Shown here: piece after piece, positions 8,647 to 17,495 of the stretch | Position numbering within the stretch: the stretch's first letter is position 1 | How the letters are laid out: each line of letters begins with the position of its first letter | From: Bacteroidota bacterium | Lineage (GTDB): Bacteria; Bacteroidota; Ignavibacteria; Ignavibacteriales; Ignavibacteriaceae | Assembly: GCA_022564295.1 (NCBI GenBank) | Contig: JADFLR010000007.1 | Span: 1 to 64,000 of the forward strand | Reading direction: 5' to 3' | Length of the DNA stretch: 64,000 nucleotides | Made by a program: the position numbers and the translations under genes | The notes under the pieces: generated by a model | What the model was told of the DNA's origin: nothing | The model's database searches: none | What the model saw: only the letters and a program-made list of their open reading frames with translations

Positions 8647-9798
8647 GTGAAGACTGGCGTGATATTAAATGGATTGCTCAATACACTTACTATTTTAAAC
8701 CTGGGCCAGAGATTTCTCAGAGGGCAGTGGGCTGATCCTGATAAAAGGGCAATAAGACGTCATAGATCAGAATTTTACGCTAAAGCCTGGGAAGGCGCAG
8801 CCGCCCAAACAGGTTCGACTATCGAGCTGTTAGGCGAGGGTATTTTTAGAATTACCAACGGCGGCAGCAGCTTTGTTGTATACCAGCATTATACTCCATT
8901 AATAGACGCCGCGGTCGAACGGTTAATTCTAAACAAGGTGATTATCAATAAATTTTTAGGTAAAATGGATGTACCCATACCGCGCTACATCCACTTGAAG
9001 GATGTTAATATTTCCGCTGCCAAGTCATTTATGTCTGAAATTGACGGTCCACTGGTTGTTAAGCCAGCTTCTGGCACTGCCGGAGGTGATGGTGTAGTGA
9101 CCAACATCACAAGAGCACGCGGCCTCTACCAAGCCATGGCCTGGTCCAGAGCATTTTGCAAGGAAACTATAATAGAAGAACAGATCAAAGGTGACAACTA
9201 TCGACTCCTTTTCCTTGATGGAAAACTCCTCGATTGCATCATCAGACGGCCTCCCACTGTCAAGGGTGATGGTGTGTCCTCAATTCGTCACTTAATTCGT
9301 CAGGAAAACAAAAAGAGAATAAAACTTGGTTCGCAGTTGGCCCAAGATCTCATTTATATGGATCTGGATGCAAAGAGCACACTAGCGGCACAAGGATTCA
9401 GTTTGAATACGAAGCCGGCTAAGGGACAGATCATTAAAGTAAAGGACGTGATAAATTGCAATCGGGGCGAAGAAAATGAGAGTCCGCCGGAAGGACCTGC
9501 GGAATCGCTGCTTTCAATTGGTAGGAAGATATCAGAAACCATCGGAGTGAGGTTGTTTGGAGTCGACATTATCACAAATGATCTTACAGTGGATTTAAGA
9601 GAGTCTGGCGGACGGGTTATTGAAATCAACACGCCGCCCGGTCATTATTATCACCACATGAAAAAAGGTGAGGGATGTTCAGTAGCCTTGCGTCTATTAC
9701 AACAGCTTCTTAAGGATCAGACGGGTAAATCGCAATCTTCTCAGCCGTTTCAGCAAACGAGCACTACCGGATTCGTCAAGCCTCAGATTAAAAGTTAA
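8647..9798 (+). CDS. ATP-grasp ligase, cyanophycin-synthetase-like (stand-alone domain), copy 1
   Basis: This 383-residue protein is homologous to the central ATP-grasp domain of cyanophycin synthetase and to GshF-type ligases. It has the glycine-rich ATP loop VVKPASGTAGGDGV, then the family's long signature YRLLFLDGKLLDCIIRRPP...GDG, and the metal-binding end GVDIITND...VIEINTPPGHYYHH. It lacks the Mur-ligase domain of CphA. Such enzymes form an amide bond from an acyl-phosphate. A divergent paralogue lies at 18700-19809. The coding DNA is less AT-rich than its surroundings, consistent with transfer. It heads a plus-strand run with RraA and Ldh genes. Substrate unknown. Confidence 0.8.
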   Translation: MKTGVILNGLLNTLTILNLGQRFLRGQWADPDKRAIRRHRSEFYAKAWEGAAAQTGSTIELLGEGIFRITNGGSSFVVYQHYTPLIDAAVERLILNKVIINKFLGKMDVPIPRYIHLKDVNISAAKSFMSEIDGPLVVKPASGTAGGDGVVTNITRARGLYQAMAWSRAFCKETIIEEQIKGDNYRLLFLDGKLLDCIIRRPPTVKGDGVSSIRHLIRQENKKRIKLGSQLAQDLIYMDLDAKSTLAAQGFSLNTKPAKGQIIKVKDVINCNRGEENESPPEGPAESLLSIGRKISETIGVRLFGVDIITNDLTVDLRESGGRVIEINTPPGHYYHHMKKGEGCSVALRLLQQLLKDQTGKSQSSQPFQQTSTTGFVKPQIKS

Positions 9799-9827
9799 CT
9801 CATAATAGAATCAATAGAAGATTATCT

Positions 9828-10494
9828 ATGCACGGTAATAATAAAGATAAAACGATGAAACCAAGATACAAAGGACTGCATCATATTTCGGATCTAATGA
9901 ATCGGCTCTATGCCATGGATTCGGGGATAAAGAATCTGATCAATGACAAACAGATTCTTAGGACCTGCCTGTACGGTAAATGTTTTTCCTGGAGATAACT
10001 TAATGGTTCACAAATCCCTGGACATTGCCAAACCCGGTGACATTATCGTTGTGAATGCCAGGGCCACGTCGATTAATACTATTATTGGTAAATTGGTTTG
10101 CCATAAAGAAAAACATCGCGGTATTGCTGCTTTCGTGATCGATGGATTGTGCAGAGACGTGCCCGGAGTTAAAGAAGTCGATTATCCAGTCTTTGCTCGG
10201 GGTGTTTCACCAATAGGCATGTCGAATCGCGGTCCAGGGAAAATTAATTACCCGATTAGCTGCTGTGGTATTGCGGTCAATCCCGGCGATATTATCTTCG
10301 GAGACGAAAATGGAGTTACTGTCGTGAGAAAAGAACTAGCCGAAGAGTTGCTTGCAAGGCTTATCAAAAAAGAAAATTCACTTCGAGAATATATTGCCAA
10401 TGTGGAAATGGGTATATTTTCAAACGAGTGGATTGATGAGGTGTTGGATGCCGTAAATTGCGAATATCATTACAATTACAGGAAAGCCATTTGA
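9828..10494 (+). pseudogene. RraA-family protein, frameshifted (copy 1)
   Basis: The main frame (9943-10494, 183 residues) carries the RraA/HMG-aldolase-like core: FPGDNLMVHKSLDIAKPGDIIVV, then GIAAFVIDGLCRDVPG, and NPGDIIFGDENGV. It lacks the family's N-terminal helix region. That region is found in another frame from an ATG at 9828, giving ISDLMNRLYAMDSGIKNLIN, which aligns with the N-terminal part of the paralogue at 13469. The two frames meet at about 9950-9960, so a single-base frameshift splits an otherwise full-length gene. Family members include 4-hydroxy-4-methyl-2-oxoglutarate aldolases and RNase E inhibitors. Either a genuine mutation or a sequencing error could explain the break. 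Confidence 0.75.
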
Positions 10495-10638
10495 GGCGGT
10501 CTCAGAGATTACTGAATAGATGATGTGAAATGGCCAACCGAATGTGTAATAATAAGAGCCTGTTTTGATGCTGAGCTAAGAAAACATCAGCATGCATAAA
10601 AAAGCGGGACATAAGTTTAAACAGGAGGATTACTTCGA

Positions 10639-11688
10639 ATGAGTAGCATAAAAATCGACCATAAGACACTCAAAAAATTCACCTTTGATATCTTATGTTC
10701 CACGGGTGTGGACCCCAAAGAAGCTACAATCATCGCTGGCGTATTTGTGTGGTGCGATCTGTTTGGTCGCTACACACAAGGCATTTGGCGTATACCAGTT
10801 TATATTCGTAGATTTAAAAAAGGTTTAATTAGCTCGCCTTGTAATTATAAAATTGAACAAAAATCTGAGGTTATGGCTCTTATTGATGGGAATAGTGCAT
10901 TTGGACAATATATTGGACATGTTGCAATGTCTATGGCAATAAATTTGGCAGAACAGTTTGGCGTTGGCGTAGTTGGAGTAAAACGAAGCAACCATTGGGG
11001 TGCTGGTGCTTATTATGTTGAACTTGCAGCTAAAAGAGCACAATTAGGTTTTGCTTTTAGTAATGCCGTACCCCATGTTTCGGCATACGGTGGTATTCCA
11101 CCAGTTATTGGTACCAATCCTTTTGCATTCGGTGCTCCAACCAGGGATGGTCATTCCGTACTGGTTGATTTCTCAACCGGCTCAAGTGCTGGTTCAATGA
11201 TTATGAAGGCAAAAGAAGAAGGTAAGAGTATTCCAGAAGGGATTATCATTGATGATCAAGGTAACAGCATTACTGATCCAAATTTAGCTTCAAATGGAAC
11301 AGTATTACCGTTTGGCGGAGCCAAAGGATTTTGCCTGGGATTACTGGTCGAAATTTTAAGTGGGGTGATTACAGGGGCAGGTGTTTCCCATGAAATAGCA
11401 TCTTTACATAATAATTTTGAGAGAATTTCGAATGTAGGACATCTATTTATCTCAATAGATATTTCTAAATTTATACCCATGGATTTTTATTATGATCGTA
11501 TGTCTAGGTTAATCAATATTATTAAAGCTTCGAAAACAATGACAGGATTTGATGAGGTTTTAATCCCAGGAGAGACACGCTGGCGATATTTTGATGATCA
11601 ATCAAAAAATGGAATAAGACTCGATAAAAAAACTGTAGAATCGTTGTCAAAATTAGCAGAAGATTTAAAAGTTCGAATACCTTGGTAA
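10639..11688 (+). CDS. Ldh-family (malate/L-lactate/ureidoglycolate) NAD(P)-dependent dehydrogenase, copy 1
   Basis: This 349-residue member of the COG2055 2-hydroxyacid dehydrogenase family has full family length. Conserved features are VGVVGVKRSNHWGAGAYY with the catalytic-region histidine (about residues 112-130), FSNAVPHVSAYGG, GTNPFAFGAPT, and a C-terminal GGAKGFCLGLLVEILSGVITGAG. These enzymes interconvert 2-hydroxy and 2-keto acids. A strong Shine-Dalgarno AGGAGGA at 10623-10629 fixes the start. It follows the frameshifted RraA gene. The same pair recurs at 13469-15320, where the Ldh copy is the broken one. The substrate is not deducible; a 2-keto acid linked to the RraA aldolase is plausible. 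Confidence 0.85.
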   Translation: MSSIKIDHKTLKKFTFDILCSTGVDPKEATIIAGVFVWCDLFGRYTQGIWRIPVYIRRFKKGLISSPCNYKIEQKSEVMALIDGNSAFGQYIGHVAMSMAINLAEQFGVGVVGVKRSNHWGAGAYYVELAAKRAQLGFAFSNAVPHVSAYGGIPPVIGTNPFAFGAPTRDGHSVLVDFSTGSSAGSMIMKAKEEGKSIPEGIIIDDQGNSITDPNLASNGTVLPFGGAKGFCLGLLVEILSGVITGAGVSHEIASLHNNFERISNVGHLFISIDISKFIPMDFYYDRMSRLINIIKASKTMTGFDEVLIPGETRWRYFDDQSKNGIRLDKKTVESLSKLAEDLKVRIPW

Positions 11689-11809
11689 AATGTTGAACAA
11701 TAGTTGTATGGTTTGTATATTGAAAAAGTCCTTACTGATTAGAAGAAAGTAAATTCTTTAACTAGGGTATTAATTACAGTCCAGTAAAGTAATTTCGTAT
11801 CTTGCCAGT

Positions 11810-12305
11810 ATGGAATTACCGGAGTACCAAATTGGTTTTGAGAAAATGTTTAATACCGAAGATCAATGCTTGCAATATGTTATTGAGATGAGATGGCCTG
11901 ACAGATACGAATGTTTTCGTTGTAAGAATAAGTCCTTTTGGATTGGAAGTAAAAAACGGATTATATGCACAAGATGTGAATTTCAAACAACAGCTATTGC
12001 AGGAACCATATTTGAACAAACTAATAAACCATTATTATTATGGTTTATGGCAATTTGGTGGATGATATCTCAAAAAAATGGAGCGAGTGCAAGTGGATTG
12101 CAAAAAATACTAGGATTAGGCAGTTATCTAACAGCGTGGACTTGGTTACAAAAACTAAGATTATTAACAGTAGCTCCCGATAGGAAAAAATTAATAGGGA
12201 AAGTTGAAGTGGATAGAACATTTGTAGGGGGAAAAAAGAAGGTAAAAGAGGAAGAGGTTCCGAGAACAAAAGCTTGGTGGTAATTGCTGTGGAAGCATTA
12301 AAGAA
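11810..12305 (+). pseudogene. IS1595-like transposase, N-terminal fragment
   Basis: The first about 165 residues look like the start of an ISXO2/IS1595 transposase. There is a zinc ribbon (CFRCKNKS ... CTRCEFQTT), then the stretch GTIFEQTNKPLLLWFMAIWW, and the first catalytic Asp in GKVEVDRTFVGG. The frame ends at 12283, but the family's next segment (KRGRGSENKSLVVIAVE) continues in the -1 frame after an A AAA AAG heptamer at 12232-12238. After about 12305 the sequence changes to an unrelated IS1182-type transposase, so the rest of this element is gone. Confidence 0.75.
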
Positions 12306-13134
12306 AGGTACGGCAAGAAAACCTGGTAAACCTTTGGCGATGTATTATTCTACACATTATGGTTTAGATAGCAAGAATAAAATTATTACAGATGTTTTAA
12401 CAACCTATGCAGATATAATAGACTCACGGGCGTTAATAGATGTATTTAACAGAACAGAAAACAGGTTAAATGATTTAGGATTAACAATACAAAAAGTATC
12501 AGCAGATAGAGGATATTGTTCAGGAGAAAATTTAAGGGACCTTGAGAGCAGAGGTATAACCCCATATATCCCAATACAAAAACAAGTAAATTTTACGAGT
12601 GGATTTACTATTGAAAAATTTATTTATGACGAAGAAAAAGACTTATTTATATGTCCAAACAATAAGGAGTTAAGCTTCCAAAGCTATAATAAGAAAAACA
12701 ATCAAACCGGCTATGTAAGTAATAAAGAAGACTGTAGAGGATGTCCTCTTAAACAAAAGTGCTGCCCTAATTCCAGCAAAAGATATCTAAGCAGAACTAT
12801 CTTTTATAAAAAATATGAAAGACTATCATTAAGGCTTAAAACGCCCGGTGGAAGAGAAGCATATGTATTAAGAAAAACAGATCCCGAAACACTATTTGCT
12901 GAAGCTAAAATGTATCACGGATTATCAAAATTTATGACAAGGTGAATAGATAAGTGCCTCAAGAACTCTCTGATGATCGCTACAGTACAGAACCTAAAGA
13001 GATTAATGAGCGTTAAGAAGCGAAAAATGAGAGTGGCAATCTCTCAGAAAAATTATTTAATTGAATTTATAATTGAAAAATTAAAAAAACTCTTTTATTT
13101 AGAATTATGTTTTCCAACTGAGTCTATTCGTTAA
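12306..13134 (+). pseudogene. IS1182-like transposase, C-terminal fragment with in-frame stop
   Basis: From about 12306 the frame encodes the DDE part of an IS1182-type transposase: KPLAMYYSTHYGLDSK, then VSADRGYCSGENLRDLES, and a Cys-rich insertion (CRGCPLKQKCC). A TGA at 12943-12945 interrupts it. The same frame then continues for about 62 residues with IATVQNLKRLMSVKKRK, the usual C-terminal end, to a stop at 13132-13134. The TGA probably replaced a glycine codon (RG is usual here). The N-terminal half is missing and replaced by the IS1595 piece. GTGCAACAGACTC just after (13141-13153) may be the element's terminal repeat. Confidence 0.75.
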
Positions 13135-13151
13135 GCAATTGTGCAACAGAC

Positions 13152-13406
13152 TCTAATAATCAGAAGTTTGCAGACAATTATAAAAAGAAAATGGAAGGGA
13201 AAGTTGCGCTGGAAAAGATAAAAAAACGAAAGGCAATAATAGAGCATACATTTGGAATAATAAAATGTTTAATGGGAAAGATATCATTGCTACTCAGTAG
13301 GAAAGAAAAGGTAGCTACAGAGATAAACATATATACAACTGCGTATAATTTAAGAAGACTAATTAATATTGTGCAATTTGATGAGTTAGTTAAAGAAATA
13401 AAATGA
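13152..13406 (+). pseudogene. Second IS1182-like transposase C-terminal fragment
   Basis: About 84 codons encode a different IS1182-family C-terminus. KFADNYKKKMEGKVALEKIK is followed by the family's catalytic-Glu segment RKAIIEHTFGIIKCLMG and ending AYNLRRLINIV. It does not continue the fragment at 12306-13134, because that one has its own C-terminus. At least two IS1182-type elements have therefore been reduced to relics between the Ldh and RraA genes. Confidence 0.7.
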
Positions 13407-13468
13407 TACAATTCGGTTTTATCTATAGAAATATCTAATTGTCTAAAAATAATATAGGTGAGGTAAAT

Positions 13469-14188
13469 ATGAAAAAAAACAATAAAGTTTATGGTCAGCC
13501 CGGATTTTGCCTGGTCAAGGAAGTTGATAGGATTCAGAAGGAAACTATTGAGAAATTAGGAAAGTTTAAGTCGGCCATTATAGGTGATGGAATGGGACGC
13601 CGGGGAATTATGGACCACGGTATAAAGCCGCTTAACCCAGAACTTATAATGTGCGGTTCTGCAATAACGGTTGAACTACGTCCCGGCGACAATCTTATGC
13701 TCCATGCAGCACTCAAGATTGCCCAGCCCGGCGACGTGATTGTTGTCAATGCGCATGGCAATCTTTCTACCTCTTGCTGGGGTGAGTTAACCACGCGAAT
13801 GTCGATTCGCAAGGGTCTGGCTGGCTGCGTGATAGATGGGGCTTTACGCGACAGCCGTGAACTTGCCTCAATCGGTTTTCCGATGTTTTGTCGTGGCATT
13901 AATCCTTGCGGAGGAGGCAAAGAAGGGACGGGGCAGGTGAACATGCCTATTTCATGCGGCGGGGTGATCATCCATCCTGGAGATGTTGTGGTCGGTGATG
14001 CTGATGGTGTGGTTGTTATTCCTCACCAAATTGCGGAAAATGCGATTAAGTGGGCTCAGCATCGCCACGAAGTTGAAAAGAAACGATTTGCAGCCATTGC
14101 CGGCGAAGATCTAGAGGGTATCTATCCGAAATGGGTTATTCCCACACTGCGTGCCAAAGGTATTTTAGGTGATGACGAAACGCTTTAG
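13469..14188 (+). CDS. RraA-family protein (HMG/CHA aldolase-like), copy 2
   Basis: This 239-residue RraA-like protein starts at the ATG at 13469, chosen because GGTGAGG lies just upstream; an alternative TTG is ten codons earlier. Core features are LGKFKSAIIGDGMGRRG, RPGDNLMLHAALKIAQPGD, and GLAGCVIDGALRDSRELAS with the catalytic-type Arg-Asp pair. HPGDVVVGDADGVVVIP follows. In this family such residues bind a metal and oxo-acid for aldol cleavage or decarboxylation. It is intact, unlike copy 1 at 9828-10494. Its coding DNA is distinctly less AT-rich than flanking IS debris. It is followed by a broken Ldh gene. Confidence 0.85.
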   Translation: MKKNNKVYGQPGFCLVKEVDRIQKETIEKLGKFKSAIIGDGMGRRGIMDHGIKPLNPELIMCGSAITVELRPGDNLMLHAALKIAQPGDVIVVNAHGNLSTSCWGELTTRMSIRKGLAGCVIDGALRDSRELASIGFPMFCRGINPCGGGKEGTGQVNMPISCGGVIIHPGDVVVGDADGVVVIPHQIAENAIKWAQHRHEVEKKRFAAIAGEDLEGIYPKWVIPTLRAKGILGDDETL

Positions 14189-14218
14189 TTTCATTAATTA
14201 GGAAACGAAGAATTACAT

Positions 14219-15320
14219 ATGAGTGAACAAACAATAGAGTTTAGAGAATTAGAACAATTTGTGTATGATATTCTATGTTCTGCTGGCTTGGATACACAGG
14301 AGGCCTAGAGCATAGCGAAGGTCATGGTATGGGCTGACATGATCGGTAGATCGACTCATGATCTAAAACGGTTACTAGTCGTTGTCAAACGATTTAAGCT
14401 GAACCTAATTAATTTTCCCTGTCATGCGAATTTTGTGTATAAATCCGATGCAATTTGTCTATTGGAAGAAAACAACGGCCTTGGTTAATTCACGGGTTGT
14501 ATGGAAATGTCCGAAGCTATTGAGATCGCTGATCAATGCAGTGTCGGTTTGGTGAGTGTTCGAAATAGCAACCACTCGAGCCTCGATGCCTATTACATTC
14601 AATTAGAAGCGGAAGCAAATAAAATCAGTATAGTCACCTCCAATGCCACTCCTCTCGTCGTGCCCCATGGTGGTATGTCGCCTGTTTTAGGAACTAATCC
14701 ATTTTCTTTTGGCGCACCCGTAAGAGGGGGTCAATCCATTCTCACTAATTTTTCCACAAGTGCTATATCGGGCTCGATGATTCGAAAAGCCATTACTGAT
14801 TCAGAGCAAAATACCCTTAGGATTGGCACTCGATGAAAACGGGAACGATACTGATGATCCAAAGAAAGCCAGCAAAGGGAGTATATTGCCAATAGTCGGT
14901 GCCAAAGGTTATTGCTGGGCTTAATGGTTAAGATTTTAAGTGGTGTCATAACCGGTGCAGCGATTTCACATGAGGTTGGTTCTATGTGGACGGATTTTAC
15001 GAAGCACAGTCGTGTTGGTCATCTTTACTTGGCTATTGATATTTTCAAGCATCATCCCTTTAAATCTATATTACGACCACATGGTACAGCTGATTGAGTA
15101 TTTGAAGGACGCGCAAAAAAGAAACGGTTTCGAGGAAATACTGCTCCTTGGCGAAACCAGATGGCACAATTATCAAGAAAGCCTCAAGCATGGTGTCCGA
15201 TTAGGTGATGACATTGTCAATGGATTACAATCTTTGGCTGATGAATTCAAGATTATGGCTCCGTGGAAGAAAATGAAAAGCTGTGTAATCGTAAAAAAAG
15301 ATGAGTTTATGATTTCTTGA
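14219..15320 (+). pseudogene. Ldh-family dehydrogenase pseudogene, copy 2
   Basis: This is a paralogue of the intact Ldh at 10639-11688, readable end to end only across frames. From the ATG at 14219 the first frame gives FVYDILCSAGLDTQEA and hits a TAG near 14307. It resumes, hits TAA near 14486, then encodes SVRNSNHSSLDAYYIQLEAE and GTNPFSFGAPVRGG to a stop at 14834-14836. Other frames then supply LMVKILSGVITGAAISHEVG and finally LLGETRWHNYQESLKHGVRL, ending at 15320. At least two nonsense changes and two or more frameshifts make it non-functional. Confidence 0.9.
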
Positions 15321-15354
15321 CATTCTTATTTGATTGATTATCAGGAGGATAGAT

Positions 15355-15429
15355 ATGTCATTTCCGGAAAAAAGATATAGGGAGGAGAGGGTGTTGAAGA
15401 TAGAGATGTCTTATAAAAAAATAATATAA
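15355..15429 (+). pseudogene. Possible start of a truncated GmhA-like (SIS) gene
   Basis: A strong Shine-Dalgarno (AGGAGGA at 15343-15349) precedes a 24-codon frame starting MSFPEKRY. This resembles the MAFPNKKY start of the GmhA-like gene at 16785-17405. The similarity is lost within about 10 codons and the frame stops 15 bases before the IS5-like element. I read it as the stump of a second SIS gene cut by IS activity. The match is short, so this is tentative. Confidence 0.35.
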
Positions 15430-15443
15430 GATATCTAACTATA

Positions 15444-16674
15444 ATTAGTCGTTACTGAAAAACTCATTTATTTTTAATAAAGACAAATGACTGGACATTT
15501 AATTTGGGGAATAAGAGAAAATATTTTTCTATAATCTGATTTTTCAACCAGTTCAAAATTGGCAATAAGAAAACTCCATAGAGTTTTCTCAAATTAAATC
15601 CATCCTGCAAAGCGGCACTAGCACTGCATTGATATGATCGCCGTCTTTGCCTTTTAGTAAATTCCTCTCAAGTCTATTGTCCGATTTTAAGTGGCCAAAT
15701 ATTGGTTCAATAGCACTTCTTCTCTTCAAACATTTTATTAAACTTTTTGATTTGTTTTTCATTGTTCGTCGGTTTACTATGTTAACCTGTGCCTGCCCAT
15801 CGTAATCGTGCCCTCTATAGCCTTAGTCTACATTGACATTCCTTGCTTCCCAGTTCGTTATTTCCTCTGCCTTTCTTAGCATGTCCCGATAGACTCGCCC
15901 CAAATATGTCTTCAGCTTCTTTGTCATTTTTCTTGCCCGTTTCATCTGCCTGGCGTGTGCATAGCCGGCTTGTTTGGTCAATGCTTTCTTTGATACAAAT
16001 TTATAGCTCTGCCGAAGTTTTATCCCTCTTGACTTGGACTGCTTTACTAAGTCTTCCAGCATTTTGTAATACAGTTTTGCATCCGTAGGAAAACTGATCG
16101 CTTTCTCTTGCACCGTAGTATCTACATTTAGGTGTTCAAAATCATTTTCTTTTAGTTGATTGCTGCTCTCTGCACTTTTTAATGTCTCTTTGAATAGTTC
16201 CTCTATTGTTTGATTACCCATTCTTTTTCTGAATCTTGTCATACTGCTCGAGTCTATTGGTAGGTTGTGTTCAAAGTATTCGTTACCACGGAAGTATTGA
16301 TAATATGGATTCTCTATAAACTTTTGCACTATCATCTCATCACTTTCATTATACATATACTTTAAATACTGCAAGCCCACCATTAAGCGTATCTCTTTTG
16401 CTGGCGCTCCCATTTTCTCTGAGTATTTCTCTGAGAGTTTCTCCTCCAGATTTTTCCAGTTAATAGCATCTGATAATTTTACCAATGGGTGTTTTTTATT
16501 GATGATTTCCTCTAAGCGTACTTTGAAGATTTCCAGGGTCTTTTTCTTGTTCTTTGGTTTTATTTTTTGCAAGCTTTTGTTATTGTTTTTTTTTGCTTGC
16601 AATTTATTAATTATTTTTCTCTTTATAAATTCTTTTATTACTTTATGTTAACTGTTTTTTCAGCGACGACTAAT
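15444..16674 (-). mobile_element. IS5-family insertion sequence with visible terminal inverted repeats
   Basis: Imperfect terminal inverted repeats bound a 1.23-kb element. The left end ATTAGTCGTTACTGAAAAA (15444-15462) matches the complement of the right end, ATTAGTCGTCGCTGAAAAA (16656-16674), at 17 of 19 positions. The enclosed transposase gene fills the element. Any short target duplication is hard to define because the outermost bases are themselves palindromic. The element separates the decaying plus-strand half of the metabolic island from the intact minus-strand operon. Confidence 0.8.
15464..16602 (-). pseudogene. IS5-family transposase with one internal stop and one frameshift
   Basis: From the ATG at 16600-16602 the frame encodes the IS5-type N-terminal domain (GAPAKEIRLMVGLQYLKY), then IDSSSMTRFRKRMG, and the first catalytic Asp in LNVDTTVQEKAISFPTD. 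A TAA at 15823-15825 interrupts it exactly where family members have VDxGYRGHD. The frame then continues with GYRGHDYDGQAQVN and the catalytic-Glu region RRSAIEPIFGHLKSDNRL. Near 15596 a frameshift moves the normal ending NLRKLYGVFLLP to another frame, which stops at 15464-15466. Two lesions therefore disable a gene that is otherwise full length, indicating recent death. Confidence 0.85.
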
Positions 16675-16784
16675 CAGTTATGCGGTATTCTCACCGTCTA
16701 TTAATAACCTAGATTTGAGTTGAAGATTAATTGTGACTATAAATGCAAGATAAAAAAATTTGCAAATAGAGACCTTACCTCGAA

Positions 16785-17405
16785 CTAAAATTTTCTTGGT
16801 CCAATTAATTCTTCCTCCATATGCGTCATGCGTATGTATTGAGCTAAGAGGTGCATTATAGACTGATGAACATCTTCTATGACACCATAATTTGCAGCAC
16901 TAACGTGTAAATTGACATCCGCAATTTTAGCCGATCGACCACCAGAAAATCCAGTCAAAGAAATTACTGGCACATTGTTTTGCTTTGCCCAATTTGCAGC
17001 CCGTACGATATTTTCCGAATCCCCTGATGAACTAATAGTAATTAATACATCTCCAGCCTTGGCCAAGGATTTTAATTGATATTCAAAAATCTCATCGTAT
17101 GATAAATCATTTCCAATAGCAGTAATAATTTCCACAGTGTTACTGAGAGAATAGATTCGTGAGACAAGATCAGTATCCGTGCGCACAAGTTTACAATGGT
17201 CGCAAACCAGATGGTTTGCAATAGCTGCCGAGCCGCCATTTCCACAGGAGAAAACCATACTACCCTTGGTATAGGCATTATTAAGAATTTCAATCGCCTC
17301 GTTAAGTTTAGATCCATCAATCGATGAAGCAGCCAGATTAATCTCCTTAAAATAGTCTTCAGCATAACTTTCAATATTTGCATATTTCTTATTCGGAAAA
17401 GCCAT
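16785..17405 (-). CDS. gmhA: GmhA-like phosphoheptose isomerase (SIS domain)
   Basis: This 206-residue protein is one SIS domain. Features are FSCGNGGSAAIANHL (about residues 52-66) as the phosphosugar-binding loop, AIGNDLSYDEIF, the second phosphate loop TISSSGDSENI, and SLTGFSGGRSAKIADVN. Length and motifs match GmhA, which isomerises sedoheptulose 7-phosphate to heptose 7-phosphate. GmhA homologues in polysaccharide loci also act on other phosphosugars. It is the last gene of the seven-gene minus-strand operon, 90 bases after the ATP-grasp gene. No heptose kinase or adenylyltransferase is nearby, so an ordinary LPS-heptose role is not assured. Confidence 0.8.
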   Translation of the reverse strand: MAFPNKKYANIESYAEDYFKEINLAASSIDGSKLNEAIEILNNAYTKGSMVFSCGNGGSAAIANHLVCDHCKLVRTDTDLVSRIYSLSNTVEIITAIGNDLSYDEIFEYQLKSLAKAGDVLITISSSGDSENIVRAANWAKQNNVPVISLTGFSGGRSAKIADVNLHVSAANYGVIEDVHQSIMHLLAQYIRMTHMEEELIGPRKF

Positions 17406-17495
17406 AATATGTTTCCTGATTTAAATAATTAAAATTTTTTTATTTAAGGCATCATTTTTTTAAAATCGCCGTAACATTGAGATAATCATTGATTT

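Noticed and set aside
8544-8735. Short frame overlapping the ATP-grasp start
   Set aside because: No family features, and it overlaps the much better supported gene out of frame.
12232-12238. Programmed frameshift producing a functional IS transposase
   Set aside because: The downstream part is from a different IS family and itself carries an internal stop, so a working transposase is unlikely; kept only as an observation.
13439-13468. TTG start for RraA copy 2
   Set aside because: The ATG at 13469 has a good ribosome-binding site directly upstream and matches family length.
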